Assembly: GCA_047619485.1 (NCBI GenBank)
Contig: JBLHKE010000470.1
Span: 1-6,322 of the forward strand
Origin: JBLHKE01 sp047619485
GTDB lineage: Bacteria; Verrucomicrobiota; Verrucomicrobiia; Verrucomicrobiales; DEV007
Direction of reading: 5' to 3'
DNA length: 6,322 nt
Made by a program: the position numbers and the translations under genes. Under the pieces are notes generated by a model. It did not search any database and was not told where the DNA came from. It saw nothing but the letters and a program-made list of their open reading frames with translations. Positions 1 to 5,954 of this stretch are shown one piece after another. The stretch's first letter is position 1. The number at the start of each line of letters is the position of its first letter.

Positions 1-482
1 GGCGCGAACCCCGGACGCACAAGAGACAGTTTAGCCTCTCCGCCCATGCGCTGCACCAGCGGCAAGAATGCGCGCTGCAAAAACTCCATTGGCGGTGCCA
101 TCGGATTGTGCGTCCCTCCCTCGAGCGTCAGCGTTGCCGCCTGACCGCTCGCCCAGAAGGCCGGCATCAGTGTCTGCGCCAGCAAGGTCGTGCTACCGGC
201 AGTGCCGATCGCGAAGTGGTAAGCCCCCCCCGCAACCCTACCGGGCCGGAACACGATCTGCTGCGATCCCAGCACGGCACCATCAGCGGAACCAGCCGAG
301 ACCTCGGTCGCCGCGATGACGCAGGTTAGGTGTTGCCGCATCAACCCCGGCTTTGGTCGCTGGCCGCGGATCGAGGAGAGGCGAAACGCCTTTCCGGTCA
401 CCAGCGACAGCGACAAGGCCGAGCGCAGGATCTGGCCGCCACCAGCGGAACCGTCGATTTCGATCAAGTTGTTTTTTTTCAT
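1..482 (-). CDS. rtcA: RNA 3'-terminal phosphate cyclase RtcA (N-terminal part, cut by window edge)
   Basis: RtcA converts an RNA 3'-phosphate to a 2',3'-cyclic phosphate using ATP, through a covalent enzyme-AMP intermediate; it acts in the cytoplasm. About 160 residues are visible, starting at the ATG at 482-480 (MKKNNLIEIDG). Family landmarks in order: a glycine-rich loop followed by QILRSALSLS (about residues 14-26), the RPKPGLMRQHL block (about 43-53), LGSQQIVFRPG (about 71-81), HFAIGTAGSTTLLAQT (about 88-103) and GGTHNPMAPP (about 122-131). The protein continues beyond base 1; the family is usually about 340 aa, so roughly half is present. The start lies 7 bases after the rtcB stop with no clear Shine-Dalgarno sequence, so translation is probably coupled to rtcB. 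Two oddities: codons 2-4 contain a run of eight A, and the glycine loop (DGSAGGGQ) is two residues shorter than the E. coli form and lacks its glutamate. The family call is secure; activity of this version cannot be judged from the sequence. Confidence 0.95.
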   Translation of the reverse strand, partial: MKKNNLIEIDGSAGGGQILRSALSLSLVTGKAFRLSSIRGQRPKPGLMRQHLTCVIAATEVSAGSADGAVLGSQQIVFRPGRVAGGAYHFAIGTAGSTTLLAQTLMPAFWASGQAATLTLEGGTHNPMAPPMEFLQRAFLPLVQRMGGEAKLSLVRPGFA

Positions 483-489
483 CGTGGAA

Positions 490-1977
490 TCAATCGTCAG
501 CTTTCGACGCATCTTTGATGACGAAGCGCGCGTCCAAATGCGCCACCTGCTGCGCTAGGTCGGCACCTTCGACACTACGCAGGACCTCAGCGAAATCCTT
601 GTAGGCGTCCGGCGCTTCATCGCGCGGGTAGTTGCGGCAGTTGCTCAAGATATCGTGGGCGTCGAGCTCCGCGTCGACCTGCTTCTGGTCCAGTGCACGG
701 AACGCCGCCTTGCGCCCCATCTGGCGACCAGCACCGTGGTTCACGGAGTAGCAGCTCTTCTCCGCACCCGGCTTGGCGACCATCACTACCGAGCCGTCAC
801 GAGGATTTCCTGGCAAGAGGATCGGGTGACCGACGCGGGCAAACGGCGTTCCCTTCAGCTCGTGGTGACCGCCGGGGAAAGCGCGGGTCGCCCCTTTGCG
901 GTGCACCCACTGCATCTGCTTCCCGATGAGTTCCTGGCGGGCGATGTTGTGACTGATGAAATACACCAAGCCGCCGGTCGTTCCCGGAATCACTTCCTGA
1001 AAGGCCTCTAGCACCAACGCGTTGATCAGCATGTGGTTCACCGTCGCAAAGTTGGCACCCAGCGACATGTCGTCGATGTAAGCATCCGCCTCGGGCGTCC
1101 CGAGTGGCGCATACACGAGTTGGCGGTCACCGGCAGGCAACGGTGTCCCCCACTTCGCAAAGTGATCCTGCAAGGCACGGAACTGCCCGGAGGCCAGATC
1201 ATGCCCAAAACCACGTGAACCACAGTGCGAAAGGAATGCGACGTGACCATCACGCAGGCCAAACACTTCAGCCGCTTCGCGGGCTGCAACGGTCTCTCCG
1301 ACCCTCACCACCTCAGCCTCCCCGAAGTGGTTGCCGCCACCGTAGGAACCGAACTGCTGCACCTTCTTTGCAAAGCGCGAATCGTAACCACCCACGAGCA
1401 TGCGCTCGAGGCGCCCCTCGAGTGCCGCCTGCGTTCCGTCATGACCGACGTGGAAACTATCTTCGCAACGCAGCGCCCACTCGACCGGGATCCCGATCGC
1501 CTCGCAGACCTCGCGGGAGGCGCCCTGCGTCACCGCCTTCTTCCCGATCTCGACATCGACGGCCCGACCTTTCTTCACCGAGCGCTGCCCCTTGCCAGCA
1601 CCGGTCGGCGTGCGCGCACAGATGGCGTTGATCAACTCACGGCGGGTACGCTTATCCACGATCGCGCCCTCGGGGAGATCGAGTTGCAAGAGCGACATCG
1701 AACACTTGATGTCAACACCGACTGGCCCCGGGTAGATGTGCGAAGGCGAAGCCATCACGCAACCGACGGGCGCGCCGTAGCCAGCATGAGCATCCGGGTT
1801 CAAAATCAACTCAGTCACCCCTGGCGCCGATCGCGAGTTGAGCGCCTGCTCGATGCACATGTCATCGAAGTTGTCGCGGATCGCATCCGTCCCGATCACC
1901 GTGATCGGCTTGCCTTTATCGTCGCGAGCCGGGAGGAACCCGAGTGTCTCGCCTGTTTTATGGATCTTGCGGTTCAT
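490..1977 (-). CDS. rtcB: RNA-splicing/repair ligase RtcB
   Basis: RtcB is a Mn2+/GTP-dependent ligase that joins RNA 2',3'-cyclic phosphate or 3'-phosphate ends to 5'-OH ends, acting in tRNA splicing and RNA repair. From the start chosen here the protein has 495 residues, longer than the 408-aa E. coli enzyme and near the archaeal length. The active-site set is complete: GVDIKC (D89, C92), GGGNHFGE (N216, H217, E220), SHCGSRG (H251), ISHNIARQE (H343), HRKGAT (about 359-364) and NHGAGR with the presumed guanylylated histidine H414. The reading frame stays open to a TTG at 2061, but that TTG lies in the -24 element of the sigma-54 promoter and cannot be on the resulting transcript. In-frame ATGs at 2025 and 2016 are only about 9 and 18 bases from the predicted transcript start. 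The ATG at 1977 has GAGG five bases upstream and gives an N-terminus (MNRKIHKTGETLGF) that leads straight into the domain. It is first in the rtcBA operon and divergent from rtcR. Function is certain at family level; the start is well supported but inferred. Confidence 0.96.
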   Translation of the reverse strand: MNRKIHKTGETLGFLPARDDKGKPITVIGTDAIRDNFDDMCIEQALNSRSAPGVTELILNPDAHAGYGAPVGCVMASPSHIYPGPVGVDIKCSMSLLQLDLPEGAIVDKRTRRELINAICARTPTGAGKGQRSVKKGRAVDVEIGKKAVTQGASREVCEAIGIPVEWALRCEDSFHVGHDGTQAALEGRLERMLVGGYDSRFAKKVQQFGSYGGGNHFGEAEVVRVGETVAAREAAEVFGLRDGHVAFLSHCGSRGFGHDLASGQFRALQDHFAKWGTPLPAGDRQLVYAPLGTPEADAYIDDMSLGANFATVNHMLINALVLEAFQEVIPGTTGGLVYFISHNIARQELIGKQMQWVHRKGATRAFPGGHHELKGTPFARVGHPILLPGNPRDGSVVMVAKPGAEKSCYSVNHGAGRQMGRKAAFRALDQKQVDAELDAHDILSNCRNYPRDEAPDAYKDFAEVLRSVEGADLAQQVAHLDARFVIKDASKADD

Positions 1978-1982
1978 CGGTG

Positions 1983-1986
1983 CCTC
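1983..1986 (-). promoter_or_regulatory. Ribosome binding site deciding the rtcB start
   Basis: GAGG on the minus strand, with a five-base spacer to the ATG at 1977. None of the in-frame candidates upstream (TTG 2061, ATG 2025, ATG 2016) has a comparable site, so this motif favours the 495-aa start. Confidence 0.6.
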
Positions 1987-2044
1987 GAGGGTAGTCGTCG
2001 TCTTGGTCTCTTTCATGGTTTTCATTTCTATAGCAATGCTAGAA

Positions 2045-2061
2045 CGCAGAGCCTGTGCCAA
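2045..2061 (-). promoter_or_regulatory. Sigma-54 (-24/-12) promoter of rtcBA
   Basis: The minus strand reads TTGGCACAGGCTCTGCG, which fits the sigma-54 consensus TGGCAC-N5-TTGC with a single change in the -12 box (CTGC for TTGC). The invariant GG is at 2059-2058 and the invariant GC at 2047-2046, with canonical spacing. Counting 12 bases from the GC puts the transcript start near 2034, leaving a leader of about 57 bases before the ATG at 1977. A sigma-54 promoter is expected here because the divergent neighbour is RtcR, which in other bacteria activates rtcBA through sigma-54 RNA polymerase. The match is seen directly; promoter activity is inferred. Confidence 0.82.
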
Positions 2062-2118
2062 CCCCGCACAAAAAATCGAACACCCAGATACAACACCCTA
2101 GCAACCAACTATTTATAA

Positions 2119-2132
2119 AATTCAATTGAATT
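2119..2132. promoter_or_regulatory. Candidate RtcR operator 1 (14-bp perfect palindrome)
   Basis: AATTCAATTGAATT is a perfect 14-bp inverted repeat. It lies at about -85 to -98 relative to the predicted rtcBA transcript start, the usual zone for an upstream activating site of a sigma-54 activator. In such AT-rich DNA a palindrome could arise by chance, so the operator role is inference from position. Confidence 0.4.
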
Positions 2133-2151
2133 CCAGATCGATGATGAACCT

Positions 2152-2165
2152 TAGAAAAATTTCTA
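2152..2165. promoter_or_regulatory. Candidate RtcR operator 2 (imperfect palindrome)
   Basis: TAGAAA-AA-TTTCTA: six-base arms around two unpaired bases, at about -118 to -131 from the predicted rtcBA start. Its centre is 33 bp, about three helical turns, from the centre of the palindrome at 2119-2132. The two sequences are not clearly copies of one another, which weakens the case for a shared binding protein. Confidence 0.3.
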
Positions 2166-2199
2166 TTTTAATCCCCTATTTTTATCGTATTTTATCTAA

Positions 2200-3822
2200 A
2201 TGGATAGCAAAAAGACCGTAGCAATTGGCTTCCTTGGATACAACCTCGATGCCACCTCAAACAGCGCCGACCGCTGGATGCGCTGGCGGCCAACAGTGGG
2301 TCTTTGCGGAGCCGAGGACTTCCTCGTTGATCGGCTTGAACTATTAATCGACGCCCGCTACAAAAAGCTGGCCGATGAAATCGCCGCCGACATCGCCCAG
2401 GTGTCACCTGAAACCGAGGTTCGGCAGACGCCGCTAAAGATCCGTGATCCGTGGGATTTCCAAGAAGTCTACGAGGCGCTGCACGACTTCTGCACGGCGT
2501 ATGATTTCGACCCCCAGTCCGAACAATACCTCGCCCACATGACGACTGGCACCCATGTCTCTCAGATCTGCCTCTACCTCCTAACAGAAGCACATTATCT
2601 GCCGGGAAAACTTATCCAGACCGCTCCAGCACGTGGTTCCAAATCCCGGTCTCGTCGCGGAGCGGAAAACGCCTGGCTTGGGACACGGCAGATCATTGAC
2701 CTCGATCTCTCAAAGTACGATCGCCTGGCAACCCGCTTCTCAGCCGAGCAAGCAGAGGCACGCGATTTCCTGCGCAGCGGCATCGCCACACGCAATAGCG
2801 CATTCAACAAGCTGATCGATGAGGTCGAGGTGGTCGCCCTGCGCTCGTCCGCACCAATCCTACTCACCGGCCCAACTGGAGCAGGCAAATCACAACTCGC
2901 CAGCCGCATCTACGAGCTACGCCAACAGCGATCCGGGCTAGAGGGAGCCCTCGTCGAGATCAACTGCGCCACCCTGCGTGGCGACACAGCCACCAGCACG
3001 TTGTTCGGCCACAAGAAGGGCGCGTTCACCGGCGCCCAAGCCAATCGGCCCGGCCTGCTCCGGGAGGCGCACAAGGGACTGCTATTTCTGGATGAAATTG
3101 GCGAACTCGGCCTCGATGAACAAGCCATGCTGTTGCGCGCGCTCGAAGATGGCACCTTCATCCCAGTCGGTAGTGACACGCCTGCCAAGAGCCACTTCCA
3201 ACTCATCGCGGGCACCAATCGTGATCTCGCGGCCGAGGCCTCGGCCGGAAAATTCCGCGAGGATCTACTGGCCCGGATCAACCTGTGGACATTCAGGCTG
3301 CCAGCCCTCAGCGAACGTCGCGAAGACATCGCACCCAACCTCGACTACGAGCTAAAACGATTCGCCGAAAACGAGGGGCGTGCCGCCACATTCAACAAGG
3401 AGGCGCAGGAAGTATTCTTAAATTTCGCCGAGGCGCCAGGCAGCCCTTGGCGGGGCAACTTCCGCGATCTGAATGCCGCGGTCACGCGAATGGCCACCCT
3501 GGCACCACGAGGACGAATCCGTAGTGAAGATGTCAAACTTGAGATCGAAAGACTGAACACTAGCTGGCAACGACCAGCAAAGAACTCCGAGTCCAATATC
3601 GACTTCGAAAACTATTTCTCGCCCGAAACGCTGGCAGAGATCGACCCCTTTGACCGCATTCAAATCGCTTACGTGATCTCCATTTGCAAGGAATCGAAGA
3701 CCTTGAGCGAAGCTGGCCGTAAAGCGTTCAGCCAATCGCGTAAAAAAAAGGCCAATCCGAACGATTCTGATCGGCTGAGGAAATTTCTCGCCAAGTGGCA
3801 TCTCGACTTCGCTGCGTTGTAG
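2200..3822 (+). CDS. rtcR: Sigma-54-dependent transcriptional activator RtcR
   Basis: RtcR is the activator of rtcBA; it uses ATP hydrolysis to open sigma-54 promoters when its sensor domain responds to an RNA-damage ligand. The 540-aa protein has the family's usual length (E. coli about 530) and layout. Residues 1-180 form the RtcR N-terminal CARF-type sensor, with TVAIGFLG near the start, SPETEVR (69-75), the DPWDF..YEALHDF block (83-97) and the ligand-loop motif MTTGTHVSQI (114-123). The AAA+ domain spans about 195-450: Walker A GPTGAGKS (224-231), the sigma-54-contacting GAFTGA loop (274-279), Walker B LLFLDE (294-299), sensor I GTN (338-340), a candidate arginine-finger segment FREDLLAR (352-359) and sensor II WRGNFRDL (417-424). 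A Fis-like DNA-binding region fills about 480-540. The ATG at 2200 gives the canonical N-terminus but has no Shine-Dalgarno sequence, only AT-rich leader. All motifs are intact. The C-terminal region contains an A8 run at codons 515-517. Confidence 0.97.
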   Translation: MDSKKTVAIGFLGYNLDATSNSADRWMRWRPTVGLCGAEDFLVDRLELLIDARYKKLADEIAADIAQVSPETEVRQTPLKIRDPWDFQEVYEALHDFCTAYDFDPQSEQYLAHMTTGTHVSQICLYLLTEAHYLPGKLIQTAPARGSKSRSRRGAENAWLGTRQIIDLDLSKYDRLATRFSAEQAEARDFLRSGIATRNSAFNKLIDEVEVVALRSSAPILLTGPTGAGKSQLASRIYELRQQRSGLEGALVEINCATLRGDTATSTLFGHKKGAFTGAQANRPGLLREAHKGLLFLDEIGELGLDEQAMLLRALEDGTFIPVGSDTPAKSHFQLIAGTNRDLAAEASAGKFREDLLARINLWTFRLPALSERREDIAPNLDYELKRFAENEGRAATFNKEAQEVFLNFAEAPGSPWRGNFRDLNAAVTRMATLAPRGRIRSEDVKLEIERLNTSWQRPAKNSESNIDFENYFSPETLAEIDPFDRIQIAYVISICKESKTLSEAGRKAFSQSRKKKANPNDSDRLRKFLAKWHLDFAAL

Positions 3823-3942
3823 CCGAGAACCAGAGGCCAGCTCATCTGTGCGCGGTCGGCATCTACGACGAGGCGCCGTATTGGGGATCTGGAGGCCGGC
3901 TACGGATCAGTCGACAATCTTGCAAGTAAACTCTGCGTAGGA
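3823..3942. other. Gap between convergent rtcR and the small lipoprotein gene
   Basis: These 120 bases separate the ends of two converging genes. I looked for a bidirectional terminator and found none: the only inverted match (GTAGCCG at 3819-3825 with CGGCTAC at 3897-3903) has a loop of about 71 bases and no T-run. No coding signal is evident. Confidence 0.4.
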
Positions 3943-4062
3943 TTACTTCTCCGCATCGAGGTAGACGCGCGTGGCCTTACCGGGCTGGGCGGTCTCGTTT
4001 GAGGTGCAGGCGGCAAGGGCGATCACGGGGATCGACAACAGAACGATGGATTTACTTTTCAT
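3943..4062 (-). CDS. Small lipoprotein, 39 aa, unknown function
   Basis: A 39-residue product starting at the ATG at 4062 and ending in TAA at 3943-3945. It has a classic lipoprotein signal peptide: two lysines in MKSKS, a hydrophobic core (about residues 6-18) and a lipobox LAAC with the acylated cysteine at position 19. Cleavage would leave a mature peptide of only 21 residues, starting CTSNETAQ and ending in charged residues. Open frame extends upstream to 4320, but the extra N-terminal sequence would bury the signal peptide and looks non-coding. An in-frame ATG at 4080 would add six residues (MILAPP) ahead of the signal. Neither start has a clear ribosome site. Size and shape resemble the many tiny bacterial lipoproteins such as entericidin-like peptides, but I see no specific family match. 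The signal peptide is the main evidence that the gene is real. Confidence 0.65.
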   Translation of the reverse strand: MKSKSIVLLSIPVIALAACTSNETAQPGKATRVYLDAEK

Positions 4063-4335
4063 AGGGGGTGCCAAAATCATGCGTGGCTGCCCGACGACTA
4101 GCAAACCAAACTCAGCGCGGCTGCTGGTCGCCGTAGAGAATGTCCGCGCGGATTTTGTGAGCGAGGCGAGCCCGTCACTTCTCACCGCGGCCAACGCACC
4201 GTGTCGATGGCAGCGTCCGCTAGGACGGGAAACAGTGTACTCCGTGCTTGTTCGGAAAGAAGAACGATGAGTGGGAGTGGCGCAAAATTCATATGCCAGT
4301 TGGACTCCGCAAACGGACATTTAGTCACTCGAAAA
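4063..4335. other. Intergenic stretch upstream of the lipoprotein gene
   Basis: About 270 bases with no gene I can support. It contains one copy of a 14-bp repeat (4216-4229) and a short hairpin TCCG-CAAA-CGGA (4306-4317) shortly after the ABC ATPase stop. The hairpin has no T-run in either direction and is not a convincing terminator. A promoter for the lipoprotein gene should lie here, but no clear -35/-10 pair was found. Confidence 0.4.
4216..4229. repeat. 14-bp direct repeat, copy 1
   Basis: TCCGCTAGGACGGG occurs exactly here and at 6108-6121, in the same orientation. This copy lies 154 bases upstream of the lipoprotein start codon. With flanking bases it can form a small hairpin, CGTCC-GCTA-GGACG (4214-4227). 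Confidence 0.6.
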
Positions 4336-5082
4336 TCAGTCAGAGCACTCAGACTCGCAACGTTCGAATAATTCTAAAAAGATGTTTTCGAGCGCCTTAC
4401 CAGTGCCCTGATCCATCTGATCTTGCAACTCTTTGAAAGTTCCATGAGCCACGAGCTTGCCATTGTCGATGATCCCGATCCGATCCGCCAGTTCCTCAGC
4501 GATGTTGAGAAGGTGGGTCGACATGAAAATGGTCGTACCGTTCTCACTTCGAGCCTTGAGCTCCTTTTTTACAGCTAGAGCGTGCAAAGGATCCAGCCCG
4601 ACCATCGGTTCATCGATGATGAAAACTTTGGGATCGTGCATCAGCGCCGCGGCGATCGCCAAGCGCTGCCGTGTTCCGTGGCTCAGCGTCTCGATCTGTT
4701 GGTGCGCGTAGCGGTGCAGATCCAGTTTCTCGAACAACGACTGAGTGTTACTTCGAGCAAGCGCTTGATTGACATCAAAGATGTCGCCGATGAACTCCAT
4801 GAACTCGAACGGGGTCAGCTTGTCATAGAATACTGCCACATCCGGGACAAATCCCATCACCGCCTTGGCGGCCACCGGATCACGCTGGATGTCATGCCCA
4901 TCGATTTTGGCCAGACCTGCTGTCGGCTTCAACAAGCCAGTGAGCGTCTTGATGGTGGTCGTCTTGCCTGCGCCATTCGGGCCAAGGAAAGCGAAAAACT
5001 CGCCGGCCTCGACTTTCAAATCAAGCCCATCGACCGCCAGCAACTCGCCATAGCTCATGGTTAGGTTTTCGATTTCAATCAT
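4336..5082 (-). CDS. ABC transporter ATP-binding protein
   Basis: A 248-aa ABC ATPase, the normal size of a stand-alone nucleotide-binding subunit, closest in style to the CcmA/ABC-2 export group. Motifs in order: Walker A GPNGAGKT (34-41), the Q-loop region GFVPDVAVF with aspartate 81 at the usual Gln/Glu position, the signature LSHGT (133-137) in place of LSGGQ, Walker B VFIIDE with catalytic glutamate 158, the D-loop GLDP (162-165) and the switch histidine in STHLL (H190). All residues needed for ATP binding and hydrolysis are present; LSHG-type signatures are common in this group. The ATG at 5082 overlaps the stop of the upstream membrane-protein gene (ATGA) and follows a strong GGAGGGAG site. 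The ATPase should work at the inner face of the cytoplasmic membrane with a permease, but none is encoded in this window. The substrate is unknown. Confidence 0.95.
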   Translation of the reverse strand: MIEIENLTMSYGELLAVDGLDLKVEAGEFFAFLGPNGAGKTTTIKTLTGLLKPTAGLAKIDGHDIQRDPVAAKAVMGFVPDVAVFYDKLTPFEFMEFIGDIFDVNQALARSNTQSLFEKLDLHRYAHQQIETLSHGTRQRLAIAAALMHDPKVFIIDEPMVGLDPLHALAVKKELKARSENGTTIFMSTHLLNIAEELADRIGIIDNGKLVAHGTFKELQDQMDQGTGKALENIFLELFERCESECSD

Positions 5083-5954
5083 TGAGTCTCTCCCTCCGTA
5101 GTTTCGTCAGGCATCAGTTTGAATCCTTCCGACAAGACCTCGTAGCCGAGCACATTGCCGATCTTGAGCAGTTCAGCCGCCTCGGAAAAATAGATTTTGA
5201 AACGCTTGCCCCGCATCGGAGCAAGCTCCAGGACGTAGGCCGTCTGACGCTCGCCCCCGATCACCACCCGTCCATAGCGGGCGATCATCACGTCATCATC
5301 CTGCAGTTGCGCGCCCCGCGCTTCCTTGCGTTTCAGCGCTTTGGGGCTCAATCCCCAGGCCGCCAACATGAACTTCACCCGCTTCACAGCCTTTGAATCC
5401 GAGTCCCCAGAATCGATTATGATTTCGCCGTCTTGCTCGACTTGATAACCGATCTCGAGAGTTTCCAGGTCGAAGATCAAGCCGACGTCTATTCGCGGGT
5501 AGCGGAATTTGACCTTCAGTTCGAACCCGACAACTTCGTGCCCAGGTGTCAGTTCGAGTGTCCCGCGCCAACCGATGTCCTGCTCCTCCAGCCCGGGGAA
5601 ATTAATTTTGCCAATTGCGGATAGCAGCAGCTCCGAATTGCCATTCTTCAGTTGGCTGGGACTGATGCTGATGCTGCCGACCAACTTGCGATCACGATAG
5701 ACGTTCAGGTTCGACGTCTTCGGATGCGACACGAAACGATTGACGATCTCGCTTGGATCCTTGACCAGTGGTAATCGATCCTCGGTCGAGAAATACGAAC
5801 GCAGGACGAGTTGAATCGTCATCACAATCCAGAACACGATGACGGCTGCGCAGGAAAGGCGGTAGAACACGGGAGCAGTAGTTGATTTGAACGAACCACA
5901 CGGCTGAGGCCCTTCACTTATTAGAAACCTAGGCGCGGAAATCGTAGCATGCAA
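5079..5954 (-). CDS. Single-pass membrane protein of unknown function, operon partner of the ABC ATPase
   Basis: Up to 291 aa. One strongly hydrophobic segment lies at about residues 32-52 (SCAAVIVFWIVMTIQLVL), followed by a long soluble region, so it is probably a membrane-anchored protein with its domain outside the cytoplasm. The soluble part looks rich in beta strands (for example TLELTPG, VVGFELKVKF, IGYQVEQDGEIIID at about 132-181), with a lysine/arginine-rich helix near 188-213 and an acidic C-terminus. I do not recognise the family. Its stop overlaps the ATPase start by four bases, so the two are co-transcribed and probably coupled. The start is uncertain: the frame offers a TTG at 5954 or a GTG at 5870 (263 aa, starting just before the membrane segment), and neither has a good ribosome site. 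It is not a permease, having only one membrane segment; it could be an accessory or substrate-handling protein of the transporter. Confidence 0.82.
   Translation of the reverse strand: MHATISAPRFLISEGPQPCGSFKSTTAPVFYRLSCAAVIVFWIVMTIQLVLRSYFSTEDRLPLVKDPSEIVNRFVSHPKTSNLNVYRDRKLVGSISISPSQLKNGNSELLLSAIGKINFPGLEEQDIGWRGTLELTPGHEVVGFELKVKFRYPRIDVGLIFDLETLEIGYQVEQDGEIIIDSGDSDSKAVKRVKFMLAAWGLSPKALKRKEARGAQLQDDDVMIARYGRVVIGGERQTAYVLELAPMRGKRFKIYFSEAAELLKIGNVLGYEVLSEGFKLMPDETTEGETQ
5090..5097 (-). promoter_or_regulatory. Strong ribosome binding site for the ABC ATPase gene
   Basis: GGAGGGAG on the minus strand, seven bases before the ATG at 5082 and inside the last codons of the upstream gene. Together with the ATGA overlap it indicates reinitiation plus independent loading of ribosomes on the ATPase gene. 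Confidence 0.75.

Larger units (their letters stand above)
2062..2199. promoter_or_regulatory. AT-rich divergent control region between rtcB and rtcR
   Basis: From 2101 to 2199 only about a quarter of the bases are G or C, against well over half in the flanking genes. The region must hold the activator sites for the rtcBA sigma-54 promoter and the promoter of rtcR itself. Two palindromes are annotated separately. No convincing sigma-70 -35/-10 pair was found for rtcR: a TTGAAT at 2126-2131 exists, but nothing close to TATAAT lies 16-18 bases downstream. The A/T runs would favour bending or easy melting, as is common where an activator must loop to a sigma-54 polymerase. There is no space for a tRNA-like or Y-RNA gene. 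Confidence 0.6.

Noticed and set aside
68..604. Several overlapping plus-strand frames at the left edge
   Set aside because: The minus strand here encodes a clear RtcA N-terminus, so these are shadows.
1104..1631. 175-aa plus-strand open frame rich in Arg, Pro and Ser
   Set aside because: Low-complexity composition typical of an off-frame reading of rtcB; no ribosome site or domain.
1225..2118. 297-aa plus-strand open frame antisense to rtcB
   Set aside because: It is a shadow of the GC-rich rtcB codons: rtcB on the other strand has every catalytic motif, while this frame has no recognisable domain.
2062..2199. tRNA-like or Y-RNA gene between rtcR and rtcB
   Set aside because: The spacer is short, very AT-rich and shows no cloverleaf or long stem.
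2910..3338. 142-aa minus-strand frame inside rtcR
   Set aside because: It overlaps the intact AAA+ domain of RtcR and reads as Ser/Arg-rich antisense noise.
4067..4076. TGGCAC on the minus strand just before the lipoprotein start as a second sigma-54 promoter
   Set aside because: No TTGC-like -12 element follows at the required spacing, and it is too close to the start codon.
4306..4317. Hairpin TCCG-CAAA-CGGA as terminator of the ABC operon
   Set aside because: Only four base pairs and no T-run after it on either strand.
4063..4320. N-terminal extension of the lipoprotein frame to 125 aa
   Set aside because: It would place a functional-looking signal peptide and lipobox near the C-terminus; the added residues look non-coding.
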